The notes under the pieces are model-generated. The model did no database searches, was not told where the DNA came from, and saw only the letters and a program-made list of their open reading frames with translations. A DNA stretch of 64,000 nucleotides from Oricola indica (GTDB lineage Bacteria > Pseudomonadota > Alphaproteobacteria > Rhizobiales > Rhizobiaceae), in NCBI RefSeq assembly GCF_019966595.1, contig NZ_JAINFJ010000013.1:34448-98447 (forward strand), given 5' to 3'. Each line of letters opens with the position of its first letter. The stretch's first letter is position 1. This document shows, one piece after another, positions 36,392 through 49,670 of this stretch. Made by a program: the position numbers and the translations under genes.

Positions 36392-37816
36392 TTAAGACTC
36401 GCAATCACGAATGCGCGCCAGCGATTCCTCCCGACCGAGTACGGCCAGGACATCGAAAACCCCTGGCGACGTCGCGCGGCCGGTCAGCGCCGCTCTGAGA
36501 GGCTGCGCAACCTTGCCGAGCTTGAGTTCCTCTGTTTCCGCGAAGGCACGTACAGCTGCGTCCAGCGCCTCGACGGACCATTCGCCGACAGCCTCGAGTT
36601 GCGGTCGCAGGCGGCCCAGAACCTGCCGCGCCTCGTCGGACAGGATACCGGACGCCTTTTCATCGAAGTTCAAAGGACGTTCGGCGAAAAGATAGCCCGC
36701 GCTGTCGATCAGTTCGGTCAGCGTCTTGGCGCGTTCCTTGAGGCCCGGCATCGCTGCGAGCAGTTTTGCGCGCATCTCCGGGGCCGAGAGCTTTTCGCGA
36801 ATGGCTTCCGTGTTCTCGAGTTCCGGCAGAAGGGCTACGATCCGTTCGACAAGATAGGCATCGTCGGCGCCGCGGATATAGAGCCCGTTGGTGGCTTCCA
36901 GTTTGGCGAAGTCGAACCGCGCCGCGCCCTTGTTGACGTCGGTAACGTCGAACCACTCGATCATCTGCTCCGTCGACATGATCTCGTCATCGCCATGGCT
37001 CCAGCCGAGACGGGAGAGGTAGTTCCTCAATGCCTCGGGCAGATAACCCATCGCCCTGTAGGCCTCGACGCCAAGCGCGCCATGGCGCTTGGAGAGCTTC
37101 GCACCGTCGGGGCCGTGGATCAGCGGGATGTGGGCCATGTTCGGGACGTCCCAACCCATCGACTGGAAAATGATCGTCTGGCGCGCCGCATTGGTCAGGT
37201 GGTCGTCGCCGCGAATGACATGCGTGACGCCCATGTCGTGATCATCCACTACGACCGCCAGCATATAGGTCGGGTTGCCGTCGGATCGCAGGATGATGAA
37301 GTCGTCCAGATCCTTGTTCGGGAAGCGCACATCGCCCTGGACCATGTCGCGCACGACCGTTTCGCCCTCGCGTGGCGCCTTGATGCGAACCACCGGCGAC
37401 ACGCCTTCAGGGGCCTCCGAGGGATCGCGGTCACGCCAGCGGCCGTCATAGCGGGGCGGACGGCCTTCCGCGCGGGCCTTCTCGCGCATCTCCGTCAGCT
37501 CCTCGGCGGATGCATAGCAGTGATATGCCAAGCCTTTTTCGACCAGCTCGAGCGCAACGGCGCGATGTCTGACGGCCCGTTCGTACTGGGATATGGGCTC
37601 GCCGTCCCAATCCAGTCCGAGCCAATGCAACCCGTCCAGGATCGCCTCAACCGCTGCTTGCGACGAACGTTCGCGGTCGGTATCCTCGATCCTCAGATAC
37701 ATTTTGCCGCCGGTGTGTCGGGCGTAGAGCCAGTTGAACAGTGCGGTGCGTGCGCCGCCAATGTGCAGGAAACCGGTCGGGGAGGGGGCGAAACGGGTGA
37801 CGACCTCGCCAGTCAT
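36392..37816 (-). CDS. gltX: Glutamate--tRNA ligase
   Basis: Class I aminoacyl-tRNA synthetase. [27 protein letters not shown] holds the HIGH-type motif (near residue 17), and [13 protein letters not shown] the KMSKS-type motif. Length is 474. Alphaproteobacteria commonly carry two GltX paralogues, one able to charge tRNA-Gln; this one has the regular discriminating-size C-terminal domain, but the sequence alone does not settle its specificity. It is divergent from comEC, with a 124-bp gap. Confidence 0.97.
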   Translation of the reverse strand: MTGEVVTRFAPSPTGFLHIGGARTALFNWLYARHTGGKMYLRIEDTDRERSSQAAVEAILDGLHWLGLDWDGEPISQYERAVRHRAVALELVEKGLAYHCYASAEELTEMREKARAEGRPPRYDGRWRDRDPSEAPEGVSPVVRIKAPREGETVVRDMVQGDVRFPNKDLDDFIILRSDGNPTYMLAVVVDDHDMGVTHVIRGDDHLTNAARQTIIFQSMGWDVPNMAHIPLIHGPDGAKLSKRHGALGVEAYRAMGYLPEALRNYLSRLGWSHGDDEIMSTEQMIEWFDVTDVNKGAARFDFAKLEATNGLYIRGADDAYLVERIVALLPELENTEAIREKLSAPEMRAKLLAAMPGLKERAKTLTELIDSAGYLFAERPLNFDEKASGILSDEARQVLGRLRPQLEAVGEWSVEALDAAVRAFAETEELKLGKVAQPLRAALTGRATSPGVFDVLAVLGREESLARIRDCES

Positions 37817-37940
37817 GCTGTGCTCCGATTGTTTTGATTAGCGGGCCGTCAAGGCGGCCGGGTGCGGAATTCGGTGCACGTCTAACACACGCCGCGCCCA
37901 GCGCAAACAAGGCCTGTGGCGCCCGGAGCGCTCATCCGCA

Positions 37941-40301
37941 ATGACCGGGGAAGCCAGGCACGACACGCGGACCACGACCGATGAAAGGCTGTTCTTTCGC
38001 CCAGCCGGCGAAGAGGCTGGGCAAACGGTCATTCCGGTCGTCGAAGAGGCACTGCCCGACGCCGCTAAGCCGTTCCGGCGCCCACATCTGCCCCGGCTGC
38101 CTGTGCCGACCCGTCGCAGCCTGCAACGCGCATGGCGGAGCGCCACAGAGCGCGAACGAGCCGTCGGTACGCCTTTCCTGTTTCTTCCCGTCGGACTGCT
38201 CGCGGGTATCGTTTTATATTTTCGCCTTCCGGTCGAACCGCAGCCCTGGAACCTGCCGGTCGGGCTCGTAACACTCGCGCTTATTTTGTTTGCACTGAGA
38301 GGCCAGACCGGGCCGGTGCGCATGGTGGCGGTGTTCGGCTTCGTCATCGTCGCCGGAATGTCACTGGCACAGGCGCAAACATGGTGGACGGCGACCCCGA
38401 TGCTTGGCTCGGATGTCTCGACGCGCCTCACCGGTCGCATAACGGCGATGGAGGAGCGCGCGAACGGGCGGACCCGGTTCACGATCGACGTGCTCAAAAC
38501 CGAGCGGCCGGCCCTCTATTATGCGCCGGATCGCGTTCGTGTGACCGCACCGGGATCGGCCGAGGGTTTCGAGGTGGGAGGCGGGATAAAAGGGCTCGTC
38601 CGACTGACGTCGCCTTCCGGCCCATTCCATCCCGGAGGCTACGATTTCGGTTTCCATGCCTTTTACGACGGCCTCGGCGCCAACGGCTTCTTTCTCGGTC
38701 ATCCTGATCCGATTGAAATACCGGCGCAATCATGGGGCATGAAAAGCCTCGCAACGGCTGTCGAGCGTGCGCGCCTTGCAATCAGCCGGGAGATCCAGCG
38801 ATCCGCACCGGGACGGGAAGGCGCCGTCGCCGCGGCTCTTGTGACGGGAAACAAGTCCGGCATTCCGGAAAGCGTGACCGAAGCGCTCCGCGTCTCCGGG
38901 CTGGCCCACATCCTGTCGATTTCCGGCCTCCACATGGCGCTTGTCGCCGCAACGGTGATGGCGACGTTGCGGCTGGGGTTCGCCTTCGCTCCCGAGTGGT
39001 CGGCACGCCGCCCCGTGAAAAAATATGCGGCAGCCGGTGCGCTTGCCGCTACGGGGTTCTACCTGTTCCTCGCAGGCGCCGGCGTGGCCACCCAACGGTC
39101 TTTCGCCATGCTCGCCATCATGCTGTTGGCGCTGACATTCGACCGGAACGCCGTGACCATGCGCAATCTGGCACTGGCGGGCCTGCTTGTCATGGCGATC
39201 GCACCGCATGAGGTGACGGGTCCGGGGTTCCAGATGTCGTTTGCCGCAACCGCAGCGCTGATTGCGGTCTATGGCGGCTGGCAGGATTGGACCAACAGGC
39301 GCGAGAGGCGGCAAACGGAACGAACGGAGAGGGGACCGTTCATCGCCAGTCTTGTCACCCTGTCGCGCTATGCGTTCGGAATAGCCGTGACATCGCTGGT
39401 CGCCGGGGCGGCGACCGGACTGTTTGCATCCTATCATTTCGGGCGGGTCGCGCCCTATGGCCTCCTTGCGAATCTGGCCGCCATGCCCGTCGTGACAATC
39501 CTGGTCATGCCGCTTGCGGTCGCCGCCATGGTCTTCATGCCGTTCGGCCTGCATGTCTACCTCTTCAAGGCGATGGCATGGGCTGTGGGACTGGTAATCA
39601 CCATAGCCGAACGTGTCGCGGCTATGCATCCGCCGCTTGCGACCGGACAGATGCCGTCCGCGGCGCTTGGATTGCTGTCATTGGGACTTGTGGTTCTGTG
39701 CCTCCTGACAACGCGCCTGCGATGGCTGTCGCTGCCGTTCTTCGGGGCAGGGTTCATCGTCTGGTCCGCTGCGTCGCCACCGATCGCGGTCGTGTCCGAA
39801 GATGGCCGCCAGTTTGCATTGATCGCGGCGCAGGCAGATGGCGTCCGCCTGCATACCAATCGGGAGCGTCCGAATGCATTCACGATGGAGTTGTGGCATC
39901 AGGCCTATCGGGCGGCCGATTTCGTCAAACCAGATGAGTCTACGGTCATGACATGCGGTAAATCGATCTGCAGCGCACAGGCCGGCAATGCGCGTGCGTC
40001 CGCGCGAATTGGCTATATATCCGCGGCCTTCGAAGACATGAGAACGTCCAGTACGAGCCTCGAAACGCTATGCCGTGAATACGATCTGGTGATCTTCGCC
40101 AAGGCGCCGTCGCCAAAAACCTGCGCCGACGGCACGCCCGTTCTTTCCGCGCAAACGCTGGCGTTGAATGGAACGGCTGAAATCCGTCTCGCGCCCGGTG
40201 GCCAAGTCAAGATCACGCATGCGCTTCCAGGACCCGTCAGGCCATGGCTGGATCACCGCCGCTATTCGCGTGCCGCACGCGACCTTGCCGATCGGCGATA
40301 G
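37941..40301 (+). CDS. comEC: ComEC/Rec2 family DNA-uptake channel protein
   Basis: Inner-membrane channel for single-stranded DNA uptake in natural transformation. A hydrophilic N-terminus of about 75 residues comes first, then two to three helices, a DUF4131/OB-like region (about 150-260), and the Competence core from about 300. That core has EALRVSGLAHILSISGLHMALVAA and GPGFQMSFAATAALIAVYGGW. The C-terminal ~170 residues are not a clear metallo-beta-lactamase domain, as in many alphaproteobacteria. Length is 786. Competence has not been shown for most carriers. Confidence 0.94.
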   Translation: MTGEARHDTRTTTDERLFFRPAGEEAGQTVIPVVEEALPDAAKPFRRPHLPRLPVPTRRSLQRAWRSATERERAVGTPFLFLPVGLLAGIVLYFRLPVEPQPWNLPVGLVTLALILFALRGQTGPVRMVAVFGFVIVAGMSLAQAQTWWTATPMLGSDVSTRLTGRITAMEERANGRTRFTIDVLKTERPALYYAPDRVRVTAPGSAEGFEVGGGIKGLVRLTSPSGPFHPGGYDFGFHAFYDGLGANGFFLGHPDPIEIPAQSWGMKSLATAVERARLAISREIQRSAPGREGAVAAALVTGNKSGIPESVTEALRVSGLAHILSISGLHMALVAATVMATLRLGFAFAPEWSARRPVKKYAAAGALAATGFYLFLAGAGVATQRSFAMLAIMLLALTFDRNAVTMRNLALAGLLVMAIAPHEVTGPGFQMSFAATAALIAVYGGWQDWTNRRERRQTERTERGPFIASLVTLSRYAFGIAVTSLVAGAATGLFASYHFGRVAPYGLLANLAAMPVVTILVMPLAVAAMVFMPFGLHVYLFKAMAWAVGLVITIAERVAAMHPPLATGQMPSAALGLLSLGLVVLCLLTTRLRWLSLPFFGAGFIVWSAASPPIAVVSEDGRQFALIAAQADGVRLHTNRERPNAFTMELWHQAYRAADFVKPDESTVMTCGKSICSAQAGNARASARIGYISAAFEDMRTSSTSLETLCREYDLVIFAKAPSPKTCADGTPVLSAQTLALNGTAEIRLAPGGQVKITHALPGPVRPWLDHRRYSRAARDLADRR

Positions 40302-40303
40302 CG

Positions 40304-41023
40304 TCAGTAGCGGCGAATGAGACCGACGAGCCGACCCTGCACGCGAACGCGGTCGGGTCCGAAGATACGGGTCTCGTAGGCCGGATTCGCCGCTTCGAGC
40401 GCGATCGAGGCGCCCTTGCGGCGGAAACGTTTCAGCGTCGCTTCCTCGTCGTCTACGAGTGCCACGATTATGTCGCCCGCATTGGCGGTATCGCTCTTCT
40501 TGATGATCGCCGTATCGCCGCTGAAGATACCGGCCTCGATCATCGAATCGCCCTCGACCTCAAGCGCGTAATGCTCGCCGGCGCCGATCATGTCCGGCGG
40601 AAGCGAGATCGAGCGCGTCTGGTGTTCGATGGCGGAAATCGGCACGCCGGCCGCGATCTTGCCCATGACGGGGATCGCGATCGGGCCGTCCGCATCATTT
40701 GCCTTGACGGGTCGCGGAGCCGGCTTCGGTTCGGGCGCCGGCCTTCCAAGACTTCCCTGAATGACGCTGGGGGAAAAGCCGCGCCGTTGACCCGCGCCGG
40801 GCGTCAGGCTGTCGGGCAGCCGGATTACCTCCAGAGCACGAGCGCGATTCGGAAGCCTGCGAATGAAGCCGCGCTCTTCCAGCGCGGTGATCAGGCGGTG
40901 AATTCCCGACTTCGATGCGAGGTTCAGCGCTTCCTTCATTTCGTCGAAGGATGGCGGCACGCCGGACTCCTTCAGACGCTCATTGATGAACATCAGGAGA
41001 TCGAGTTGTTTGCGTGTCAGCAT
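40304..41023 (-). CDS. lexA: SOS response repressor LexA
   Basis: Represses DNA-damage genes and self-cleaves when bound to RecA filaments. The N-terminal winged helix is [20 protein letters not shown] through about residue 65. The cleavage site is Ala125-Gly126 (KIAAGVP), and the Ser-Lys dyad is Ser160 (EGDSM) with Lys198 (ATLKRF). The long proline-rich linker (about 70-110) is typical of alphaproteobacteria. A perfect GTTC-N7-GTTC box lies 50 bp upstream, consistent with autoregulation. Confidence 0.97.
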   Translation of the reverse strand: MLTRKQLDLLMFINERLKESGVPPSFDEMKEALNLASKSGIHRLITALEERGFIRRLPNRARALEVIRLPDSLTPGAGQRRGFSPSVIQGSLGRPAPEPKPAPRPVKANDADGPIAIPVMGKIAAGVPISAIEHQTRSISLPPDMIGAGEHYALEVEGDSMIEAGIFSGDTAIIKKSDTANAGDIIVALVDDEEATLKRFRRKGASIALEAANPAYETRIFGPDRVRVQGRLVGLIRRY

Positions 41024-41072
41024 CGCGCCCTCGCAGAATCAAATATAAACAAACACAGAACGGACATTATCT

Positions 41073-41087
41073 GTTCCATATGTGTTC
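41073..41087 (-). promoter_or_regulatory. LexA (SOS) box of lexA
   Basis: GTTC-CATATGT-GTTC on the plus strand (GAAC-N7-GAAC on the coding strand), 49 bp upstream of the lexA start. It matches the direct-repeat consensus of alphaproteobacterial LexA exactly. Confidence 0.85.
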
Positions 41088-41119
41088 TGCAAGCGTTTAA
41101 CAATCGTTTAAACGCTGGG

Positions 41120-42352
41120 CTATTTAAGCTCCAATATTTCCACCGTGTCGCCAATGGCCGCCGAAGGCGCGTGCGGCGGTCGTATGATCAGCGCGTCGGA
41201 GCGCGCGAAGGTGCTGATCATCGAGGAATCCTGAACGGGGAAGGGGGTGACGTGGAGTTCACCTGATTCGGCGCGGTATGTCGCCGCGCGCACATAATCC
41301 TCGCGGCGGTCGTTCTCCCGCATCGGTGCATCGAGAACTGCCGGCACGCGCCGTTGCGCGAAATCCCGGCCTCCGAGTTTTTCGAGAAGCGGCCGGAGAA
41401 ACAGGATGGCGCAGACCATTGCCGAGACAGGATTGCCCGGCAGACCGAGAATGCGCATGTCACCAAGCCGGCCGAACATCAGCGGCTTGCCCGGGCGCAT
41501 GGCGATTCGCCAGAAGTCGAGTTCCATCCCGCGTGCGACGAAAACCTTCTGGACGAGGTCGTGATCGCCGACGGATGCGCCGCCGAGGGTCACCAGTATA
41601 TCGAGCTCATCGGCGACCGCGCGGTCCAGCCTGTCGGCAAGATCCGCTTCCCGATCCGCGACGATGCCGAGATCGATGGGGTCGCCTCCGGCTTCGCGCG
41701 CAAGCGCCGCGACGCCGTATGAGTTCGATGCGATGATCTGGCCCGGACCGGGCACTGAGCCAGGCAGCAGCAATTCATCGCCGGTCGCGAGAATGCCGAC
41801 GCGCGGTTTTCGGATGACAGGCAGGTCAGGGTGATTGGCCGCCGCCGCGAGGCAAAGCGCCCCGGCATCGATCATAGTTCCGGCCGGAAGCACGGATTGT
41901 CCCTGTTTGAAATCGAGGCCGGCGGCGCGAATATGGCGTCCTGCCGGTTCGCTCTGGTTCGAGCGGATACGGCCATCGGCGAGAACGGTCGCGTTTTCCT
42001 GCAACATCACCGTATCGGCTCCGCCGGGCACGACGCTTCCGGTAAAGATCCGAACGGTCTGGCCGACACCGACCTTGCCTTCAAAGGGATGACCTGCAGC
42101 CGCTTCGCCGATCAGGTCGAGATCGGCAGGTGAATTTGCGATATCGGAAGCGCGCACCGCATAGCCATCCATGGCGGAAACGGCCTGCGGCGGCTGGGTG
42201 CGACGCGCCGTGATACCGGCCGCAAGAACGCGCCCGTGGGCGTCGTTCAGCGCGACAGTCTCGCTGCCGAGCGGCGCGGCATCCGCCAGTAGCCGCTCCC
42301 GGGCTTCTCCGACCGGTATCAAGGGCCCGCTCAAGGTGCGCTCCGGGTCCAT
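41120..42352 (-). CDS. moeA: Molybdopterin molybdotransferase MoeA
   Basis: Inserts molybdenum into adenylated molybdopterin to finish Moco. Recognised from [18 protein letters not shown] (about residues 57-74), [33 protein letters not shown] and [14 protein letters not shown], then the C-domain with [16 protein letters not shown]. Length is 410. Its start overlaps the moaC end by 22 bp, which implies coupling. It is the last gene of the ppiD-like-trpD-trpC-moaC-moeA run. Confidence 0.96.
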   Translation of the reverse strand: MDPERTLSGPLIPVGEARERLLADAAPLGSETVALNDAHGRVLAAGITARRTQPPQAVSAMDGYAVRASDIANSPADLDLIGEAAAGHPFEGKVGVGQTVRIFTGSVVPGGADTVMLQENATVLADGRIRSNQSEPAGRHIRAAGLDFKQGQSVLPAGTMIDAGALCLAAAANHPDLPVIRKPRVGILATGDELLLPGSVPGPGQIIASNSYGVAALAREAGGDPIDLGIVADREADLADRLDRAVADELDILVTLGGASVGDHDLVQKVFVARGMELDFWRIAMRPGKPLMFGRLGDMRILGLPGNPVSAMVCAILFLRPLLEKLGGRDFAQRRVPAVLDAPMRENDRREDYVRAATYRAESGELHVTPFPVQDSSMISTFARSDALIIRPPHAPSAAIGDTVEILELK

Positions 42353-42828
42353 TCGCCCGACTTACCGCCAGTCTTGGAGACCAGCCGGACAGGCCCGATC
42401 TCCATGCCCTTGTCGATGGCTTTCGCCATGTCGTAGATCGTCAGGCAGGCGACGGAGACCGCCGTCAGCGCCTCCATCTCGACGCCAGTCTTGCCGGTCA
42501 GCCGGGCCAGCGCCTCGACGCGAAATCCGGGCAGGGCGGGGTCCGGTTCTATCTCGACCGAAACCTTGGACAGCATCAATGGGTGGCAAAGCGGAATGAG
42601 TTCATGCGTCTTCTTGGCCGCCATGATCCCCGCGATCCGCGCCACCGAGACGACATCGCCCTTCTTGGCGTTGCCCGAAAGAATCGCATCCAGTGTCTCG
42701 GCGGTCATGCTGACATGGCCTTCGGCGACGGCTTCGCGCACCGTGTCGTCCTTGCTGGCGACATCGACCATGTTGGCCGCACCGTCAGCGCCCAGATGGG
42801 TCAGCGAGCCGGCGTCCTTTTCGGCCAT
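42331..42828 (-). CDS. moaC: Cyclic pyranopterin monophosphate synthase MoaC
   Basis: Converts the MoaA product to cyclic pyranopterin monophosphate in Moco synthesis. The 165 residues show [20 protein letters not shown] near the N-terminus, [22 protein letters not shown] with the substrate-binding Cys-His, [28 protein letters not shown], and KTGGKSG at the end. The gap to trpC is one base and the moeA start lies inside its 3' end. Confidence 0.97.
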   Translation of the reverse strand: MAEKDAGSLTHLGADGAANMVDVASKDDTVREAVAEGHVSMTAETLDAILSGNAKKGDVVSVARIAGIMAAKKTHELIPLCHPLMLSKVSVEIEPDPALPGFRVEALARLTGKTGVEMEALTAVSVACLTIYDMAKAIDKGMEIGPVRLVSKTGGKSGEWTRSAP

Positions 42829-42829
42829 C

Positions 42830-43648
42830 TCAGGCTGACTTCCGTTCCGCGCCGGCTTCGCCGGTCAGCAGGAGCCGTGTCGCGGCGGTGACATCGTCCT
42901 GGCGCATGAGGCTTTCTCCGACCAGGAAGGCCGAGATACCGGACCGCTCAAGACGCAGGCAATCGTCATGCGTGACAATGCCGCTTTCGCCGACGAGGAG
43001 CCTGTCCCCGGTGACCATCGAGGCGAGCCGTTCGCTGTTCGCCAGATCCACTTTGAAGGTCCGCAGATTGCGGTTGTTGACGCCGAGCAGCTTCGAGGAA
43101 AGCTTCAATGCCCGTTCCGTTTCGGCCTCGTCATGGACTTCGATCAGTGCATCCATGCCGAGTTCGAAGGCGGTATCCTCCAGCGCGCGCGCTTCGTCGT
43201 CGGAGAGCGAGGCCATGATGATGAGGATCGCGTCGGCGCCCCAACTCCTCGCTTCGTAGACCTGGTAGGGCTCGAACATGAAGTCCTTGCGAAGGGCCGG
43301 GAGCGAACACGCGTCGCGCGCGGCCGTCAGATATTCCGGCGCGCCCTGAAAGGAGGGGGTGTCCGTCAGAACCGAGAGGCACGCCGCGCCGCCGTGCTCG
43401 TAGGCCGTCGCCAATGCAGGCGGGTCGAAGTCCGGACGGATCAGGCCTTTCGAAGGGCTCGCCTTCTTGATCTCGGCGATCAGGCCAAATTCGCCGATGG
43501 CCTTGCGGGCTTGAAGGGCAGCGAGGAACCCGCGAGGCGGCCCGATGTCCGCCAGGCGCGACTTGACCTCGTTCAATGGGCAGGCCGCTTTCGCCGCTGC
43601 GATTTCCTCGCGCTTGTAGGTTTCGATTTTCTGCAGGATATCAGACAC
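42830..43648 (-). CDS. trpC: Indole-3-glycerol phosphate synthase TrpC
   Basis: Closes the indole ring in tryptophan synthesis. The TIM barrel contains [63 protein letters not shown] and [15 protein letters not shown], with the catalytic Lys and Glu residues in place. The frame opens with an ATG at 43678, inside the end of trpD. The GTG at 43648 fits better: it lies 13 bp after the trpD stop, has AGGA upstream, and starts at [11 protein letters not shown] as homologues do. It gives 272 residues. Confidence 0.95.
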   Translation of the reverse strand: MSDILQKIETYKREEIAAAKAACPLNEVKSRLADIGPPRGFLAALQARKAIGEFGLIAEIKKASPSKGLIRPDFDPPALATAYEHGGAACLSVLTDTPSFQGAPEYLTAARDACSLPALRKDFMFEPYQVYEARSWGADAILIIMASLSDDEARALEDTAFELGMDALIEVHDEAETERALKLSSKLLGVNNRNLRTFKVDLANSERLASMVTGDRLLVGESGIVTHDDCLRLERSGISAFLVGESLMRQDDVTAATRLLLTGEAGAERKSA

Positions 43649-43661
43649 TTGTTCTACTGTC

Positions 43662-44681
43662 CTAAACCGTTTCGCCACGGGAGATCGCAGCGGCGCGTTC
43701 CATCACGGAGTGCGCCTTTCCGCTGTCGATCGACTCTGCCGCCTTCACCAGGCCGTCGGCGAGATCGGTGGCAAGATCGGCGACCACGAGGCCGGCGGCG
43801 GCGTTGAGGCAAGCGATGTTCCGATAGGCATTCTTCTCGCCTTCCAGAACGGCGCGCAAGGCCGCCGCATTGTGCTTCGGATCTCCGCCCTTCAGATCGT
43901 CGATCGACACACGTGGAAGGCCCAGGTCGTCCGGCGTCAGCGTAAAGGTCGATATCGCGCCATCCTTCAATTCCGCGACTTTTGTGGCGCCAGCCGTTGT
44001 CAGCTCATCGAGCCCGTCACCGTGAACCACCCAGACGTGGCTGGATCCAAGCGCCTTGAGGACTTCCGCCAACGGTTCGACCCATTGCGGCGCGAAGACG
44101 CCCACCACCTGCCGTTCGACACCGGCCGGATTGGAGAGCGGCCCGAGCAGGTTGAATATGGTGCGCGTCCCAAGCTCCACGCGGCTCGGCCCGACATGAC
44201 GCATGGCCGCATGATGCATCGGCGCGAACATGAAGCCGAGGCCGCCCTCGCTGATGCACCGTCCGATGGTTTGCGGCGTGGCGTCGAGATCGAAGCCAAG
44301 TTCGCCAAGCGCTTCCGCCGAGCCCGACTTCGAGGAGAGCGAACGATTGCCGTGCTTCGCGATCGTCGCGCCCGCGCCGCAGGCGATAAAGGCGGCACAG
44401 GTCGAGACATTGTAGCTGCCCGAATTGTCGCCGCCGGTGCCGACGATGTCGATCGCGCCTTTCGGGGCGGCGACACGGGTCATCTTTTCGCGCATGACGG
44501 TGACGGCACCGGTGATTTCGTCGACAGTCTCGCCACGCACGCGCAGCGCCATGAGAAACCCGCCGATCTGGGACGGCGTCGCATTTCCGGACATCATCAC
44601 GCCAAAGGCGTCGCGCGCCTCCTGTGCCGAGAGCGCTTGACCGTCGGCGACCTTGGCGATGAAGGGCTTCAGATTGTCCAT
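43662..44681 (-). CDS. trpD: Anthranilate phosphoribosyltransferase TrpD
   Basis: Second step of the tryptophan branch: joins anthranilate and [21 protein letters not shown] is the PRPP loop (about residues 81-97), [21 protein letters not shown] the phosphate-binding stretch, and [24 protein letters not shown] the hinge. Length (339) is standard. The start lies 11 bp after the PpiD-like gene's stop and trpC follows directly, so these genes are probably cotranscribed. Confidence 0.98.
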   Translation of the reverse strand: MDNLKPFIAKVADGQALSAQEARDAFGVMMSGNATPSQIGGFLMALRVRGETVDEITGAVTVMREKMTRVAAPKGAIDIVGTGGDNSGSYNVSTCAAFIACGAGATIAKHGNRSLSSKSGSAEALGELGFDLDATPQTIGRCISEGGLGFMFAPMHHAAMRHVGPSRVELGTRTIFNLLGPLSNPAGVERQVVGVFAPQWVEPLAEVLKALGSSHVWVVHGDGLDELTTAGATKVAELKDGAISTFTLTPDDLGLPRVSIDDLKGGDPKHNAAALRAVLEGEKNAYRNIACLNAAAGLVVADLATDLADGLVKAAESIDSGKAHSVMERAAAISRGETV

Positions 44682-44692
44682 GGAGCGCTCCG

Positions 44693-46585
44693 CTATTGCG
44701 TGCTCAATGCGCGAGCAATCGCGTTCTGGTTCACCTGAACCGTGAAAACCGTCTGCAGCTTGGCCACCATCTGGTCAAGCAAGTCATCGGCGATCGAGGA
44801 CTTGATGTTGGCCGCCACGCCTTCGCCGAGCGTCTCGATTCCGCCCACCGGCTGGGAAACGCCCGTGACGCGGAAAACGTAGCGTGCATTGCCCGAAGGC
44901 GATGCGACCGATCCCTTGTGGTCGGGACCGCCGTCGAAGACTTCCGCTATCCCGCTCGCACCGAATTCGGCGTCGTTTTTGCCGCGCTGCAGGCCATATT
45001 TGTACTCGACCGTGAAACCCTCGGCTTCAGCGATTTCGGACAAGGTCTCTCCGCCGCTAAGCCGCTCGGCCAACGCATTTGCCTTTTCCTCGATACGCCG
45101 ATCCGTTTCCTCGGCAATCCAGTCGGACGTCACGCGTTCGCGGACCTCGTCGAATGTCCTGTCGCGGGACGGTTCCACCTTTGTGACCTCGTACCAGAGA
45201 AAACCGGAATCGGCCGCGTTGATCGGCGGGTTTTCGGCGCCTTCCTCGGAATCGAAGGCGGCTGCGATGAGATCGGCCTGTTCGGGGATCGTCGACAGTG
45301 TTTCGCCGGACGGTGTGCGGCCCTGGGAATCGGTTGCCTCGATCGTTTGCATTTCGAGCTTCTGACGGGTCGCGGCTTCCTTCATGGTCGCGCCGCCCGC
45401 ACGGGCATCTTCATAGGCGTCGTGGATATCGAGGAGCGTATCATTGGCGGTCACCAGCGCCAGTTCGCGCCGGATATCTTCGCTGACCTCCTCGAAAGGC
45501 TTGACCGTTTCCGGCGTGATGGCCGTGACGCGCACGATCACGGGGCCGAATGCGCCGTCGATGACGCCAGAGACGTCGCCGGCACGGGCAAGGTCGAACG
45601 CCGCTTCGGCGACCGCCGGATCCGGGAGGTCCGACTTCGCAAGCGTACCGAGTTGCGCGTCATCCATGGTCTTACCTGCATCGGTCACTGCGTCTTCGAA
45701 CGCCTGACCGGCGAGGATGCGCTCATGGGCGGCGGCGGCGCTTGCCGCGTCGCTGAAAACAAGCTGTTCTACCGTCCGCGTCTCCGGAGTCGAATAGCGA
45801 TCGATCCGTGCTTCGTAGTCGGCGCGCACGTCGTCCTCGGAAACGGAATCGAGATCCACGATGGCGTCCGGCGTGAGTGGCACATACTGGATGCCGCGAT
45901 ATTCCGGGGCACGGTAGGCGTTCTTGTTGGCGTCGAAATACTCTTCGAGCGTCGCATCGTCAGGTGCGGTAACGGTCTCGATCGCACCCTGGCCGACCGA
46001 GAAATACTCGACATCGCGCGTTTCGCCGCTGTGTTGCGCGAAAGCTTCGAGCATGACCTGCGGGACATCGATTCCGTCGGAGACGGCCTCGACGATCTGC
46101 TGGCGGATGGCGACTTCCTGACGGTTGCGGATATAGTCGTCCTCCCTCATACCAACGCTGCGAAGCACTTGCCGGAAGCTGTCGCGGCTGAACTGGCCGT
46201 TGACGCCCCGGAAGGCCGGATCTTCCGCGACGAGCGCGGCGAGGCGGTCCTTCGAAAGGCCGAGATTCATGAGACGGGACTGTTCGTCGAGCACGGCGCC
46301 CGCGACCATCTGGCCGAGAACCGCCTGGTCGATCCCGAACAGACGCGCCTGTTCACGCGAGATGCGCTCGCCGAGCTGGCGCGAGAAGACGGCCATCTGC
46401 CGGTCGTAGGCGAGGCGGTAATCGAGCGCCGACACCTCCGTTTGGCCGGCGGTCACAACGGCCTGACCGGCGCTTCCGCTGAGCATTTGACCGGATACGC
46501 CCCAGACGCCGAAGCTGACGAGCAGCAGGAGCAGCAGTCCCTTTGCCACCCACGACTTGGACGATTTGCGAAGACTATCAAGCAT
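44693..46585 (-). CDS. SurA/PpiD-like peptidyl-prolyl isomerase, membrane-anchored
   Basis: Periplasmic folding factor tethered to the inner membrane. A single N-terminal transmembrane helix (about residues 13-33, [18 protein letters not shown]) is followed by a SurA_N-type chaperone domain (to about 200). A parvulin-like PpiC domain comes around residues 265-365 ([42 protein letters not shown]), then a C-terminal part with a second SurA-like segment. Length (630) and architecture match the PpiD of alphaproteobacteria. It is upstream of trpD in the same run, and divergent from tpiA. Confidence 0.93.
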   Translation of the reverse strand: MLDSLRKSSKSWVAKGLLLLLLVSFGVWGVSGQMLSGSAGQAVVTAGQTEVSALDYRLAYDRQMAVFSRQLGERISREQARLFGIDQAVLGQMVAGAVLDEQSRLMNLGLSKDRLAALVAEDPAFRGVNGQFSRDSFRQVLRSVGMREDDYIRNRQEVAIRQQIVEAVSDGIDVPQVMLEAFAQHSGETRDVEYFSVGQGAIETVTAPDDATLEEYFDANKNAYRAPEYRGIQYVPLTPDAIVDLDSVSEDDVRADYEARIDRYSTPETRTVEQLVFSDAASAAAAHERILAGQAFEDAVTDAGKTMDDAQLGTLAKSDLPDPAVAEAAFDLARAGDVSGVIDGAFGPVIVRVTAITPETVKPFEEVSEDIRRELALVTANDTLLDIHDAYEDARAGGATMKEAATRQKLEMQTIEATDSQGRTPSGETLSTIPEQADLIAAAFDSEEGAENPPINAADSGFLWYEVTKVEPSRDRTFDEVRERVTSDWIAEETDRRIEEKANALAERLSGGETLSEIAEAEGFTVEYKYGLQRGKNDAEFGASGIAEVFDGGPDHKGSVASPSGNARYVFRVTGVSQPVGGIETLGEGVAANIKSSIADDLLDQMVAKLQTVFTVQVNQNAIARALSTQ

Positions 46586-46714
46586 GAAGGAGAGTTCCGA
46601 TTTCGATTTCCGCGCTTTTTAGGAGTGCTTGAAGGGCGACGCAAGCGCGCGCCGGGCTTTTCCTTTGCGCCCCTTGGCGTTAACAGGAACTGCAATTTCA
46701 GGAAAGGGAGAGCG

Positions 46715-47467
46715 ATGACGCCGGGCGTGAAACCACTTGTAGCAGGCAACTGGAAGATGAATGGGACCGCGGCATCGCTCGCCGAAGTCGAAGCGGTGTG
46801 CGCCGCGCCCGCGGCGACGACATTCGAAACGCTGCTTTGCGTCCCGGCGACACTCGTCGAACGTGCCGCACGAAAAGCCGATGGATCGGCGCTGATGATC
46901 GGCGGTGAAGACTGCCATGCCAAGGAGAGCGGCGCGCATACCGGCGACGTCTCGGCGGAGATGCTGGCCGATGCCGGCGCATCGGCGGTCATCGTCGGAC
47001 ATTCCGAAAGGCGTACCGATCATGGCGAGACCGACGGCGAGGTCGCGGCGAAGGCCGAAGCCGCATGGCGCGCTGGATTGACCGCGATCATCTGCGTGGG
47101 CGAAACGCGCGAGGAGCGGGAAGCGGGCGACGCGGAAAGCGTCGTCGGCACGCAACTGGCCGGCTCGATACCGGACGCGATGACCGCGGCGACGACAGTG
47201 ATCGCGTATGAACCGGTCTGGGCCATCGGCACCGGGCTCGTTCCATCGTCAGAGGACATCGCCGCAATGCATGCCTTCATTCGCAAGACGGTTTCGGAGC
47301 GATTTGGCGACGAGGGGGCTGCGATCCGCATCCTTTACGGCGGCTCGGTAAAACCGGGCAACGCGGCAGAAATCTTCGCGATTCCCAATGTCGATGGCGG
47401 GCTTATCGGCGGCGCGAGCTTGAAAGCGGTCGACTTTCTCGCCATCTGTGACGGAATAGGCGGCTGA
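46715..47467 (+). CDS. tpiA: Triose-phosphate isomerase
   Basis: Interconverts glyceraldehyde-3-phosphate and dihydroxyacetone phosphate. The 250 residues show VAGNWKMNG (Asn, Lys), VIVGHSERR with the electrophilic His, [11 protein letters not shown] with the catalytic Glu, and [20 protein letters not shown] precedes the ATG at 46715; the frame is open far upstream but that part is antisense to the PpiD-like gene. secG follows 78 bp downstream. Confidence 0.98.
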   Translation: MTPGVKPLVAGNWKMNGTAASLAEVEAVCAAPAATTFETLLCVPATLVERAARKADGSALMIGGEDCHAKESGAHTGDVSAEMLADAGASAVIVGHSERRTDHGETDGEVAAKAEAAWRAGLTAIICVGETREEREAGDAESVVGTQLAGSIPDAMTAATTVIAYEPVWAIGTGLVPSSEDIAAMHAFIRKTVSERFGDEGAAIRILYGGSVKPGNAAEIFAIPNVDGGLIGGASLKAVDFLAICDGIGG

Positions 47468-47545
47468 AAGTCCGATTCGGCCTTCCAGTCGCGCCGATGA
47501 GGGTGTAGAGACGCGCCCGTCCAACGAAATAACCAAGACCGTCAT

Positions 47546-47941
47546 ATGCAAACCGTTCTGATTGTTATCCACCTCATGATTGTGGTCGCCCTGGTGGGCG
47601 TCGTACTGCTTCAGCGCTCCGAAGGCGGTGCGCTCGGCATGGGCGGCGGCGGCAATGGCGGTTTCATGTCGGCGCGCGGCGCGGCCGACACGCTCACGCG
47701 GACGACGTCGATCCTCGCGGCCGCGTTCTTCGCGACCTCGATCGCGCTCGGCCTTCTGGCGCGTTACGGCGAAAACCCGACCGACATTCTCGACCGGGTG
47801 CCTGCGCAAATCCAGCAGGACCAGGACGGAACGACGCCGGTTCCGACGCAGAACGGCGTTCTCGACATGCTCGGTGCGCCCGACGAGGCGCCGGCCGAAA
47901 CGACGGAAACGCCGTCGGAACCGTCCGTCCCGAACAACTAA
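47546..47941 (+). CDS. secG: Preprotein translocase subunit SecG
   Basis: Accessory subunit of the SecYEG channel. Two transmembrane helices (about residues 3-22 and 52-72) flank the conserved loop QRSEGGALGMGGGGNGGFMSARGAADTLTR, seen here around residue 28 onward. A Pro/Glu/Thr-rich cytoplasmic tail of ~50 residues follows, common in Hyphomicrobiales. It lies between tpiA and pyrG, the usual order, and has its own terminator. Confidence 0.96.
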   Translation: MQTVLIVIHLMIVVALVGVVLLQRSEGGALGMGGGGNGGFMSARGAADTLTRTTSILAAAFFATSIALGLLARYGENPTDILDRVPAQIQQDQDGTTPVPTQNGVLDMLGAPDEAPAETTETPSEPSVPNN

Positions 47942-47961
47942 CGCCAACTCAATCCATCAAG

Positions 47962-47998
47962 CGCCTCGTGTGGGTAAGTCCATTCGAGGCGTTTTTTT
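47962..47998 (+). terminator. Rho-independent terminator after secG
   Basis: Stem CGCCTCG/CGAGGCG (47962-47968 with 47985-47991), 16-nt loop, run of seven Ts. Confidence 0.85.
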
Positions 47999-48008
47999 CT
48001 TTGCGTAA

Positions 48009-49667
<1,659 letters not shown>

Positions 49668-49670
49668 TCG

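Noticed and set aside
44696..46714. Long plus-strand open frame upstream of tpiA
   Set aside because: Antisense shadow of the PpiD-like gene that happens to run in frame into tpiA; the TpiA N-terminus at 46715 has its own ribosome binding site.
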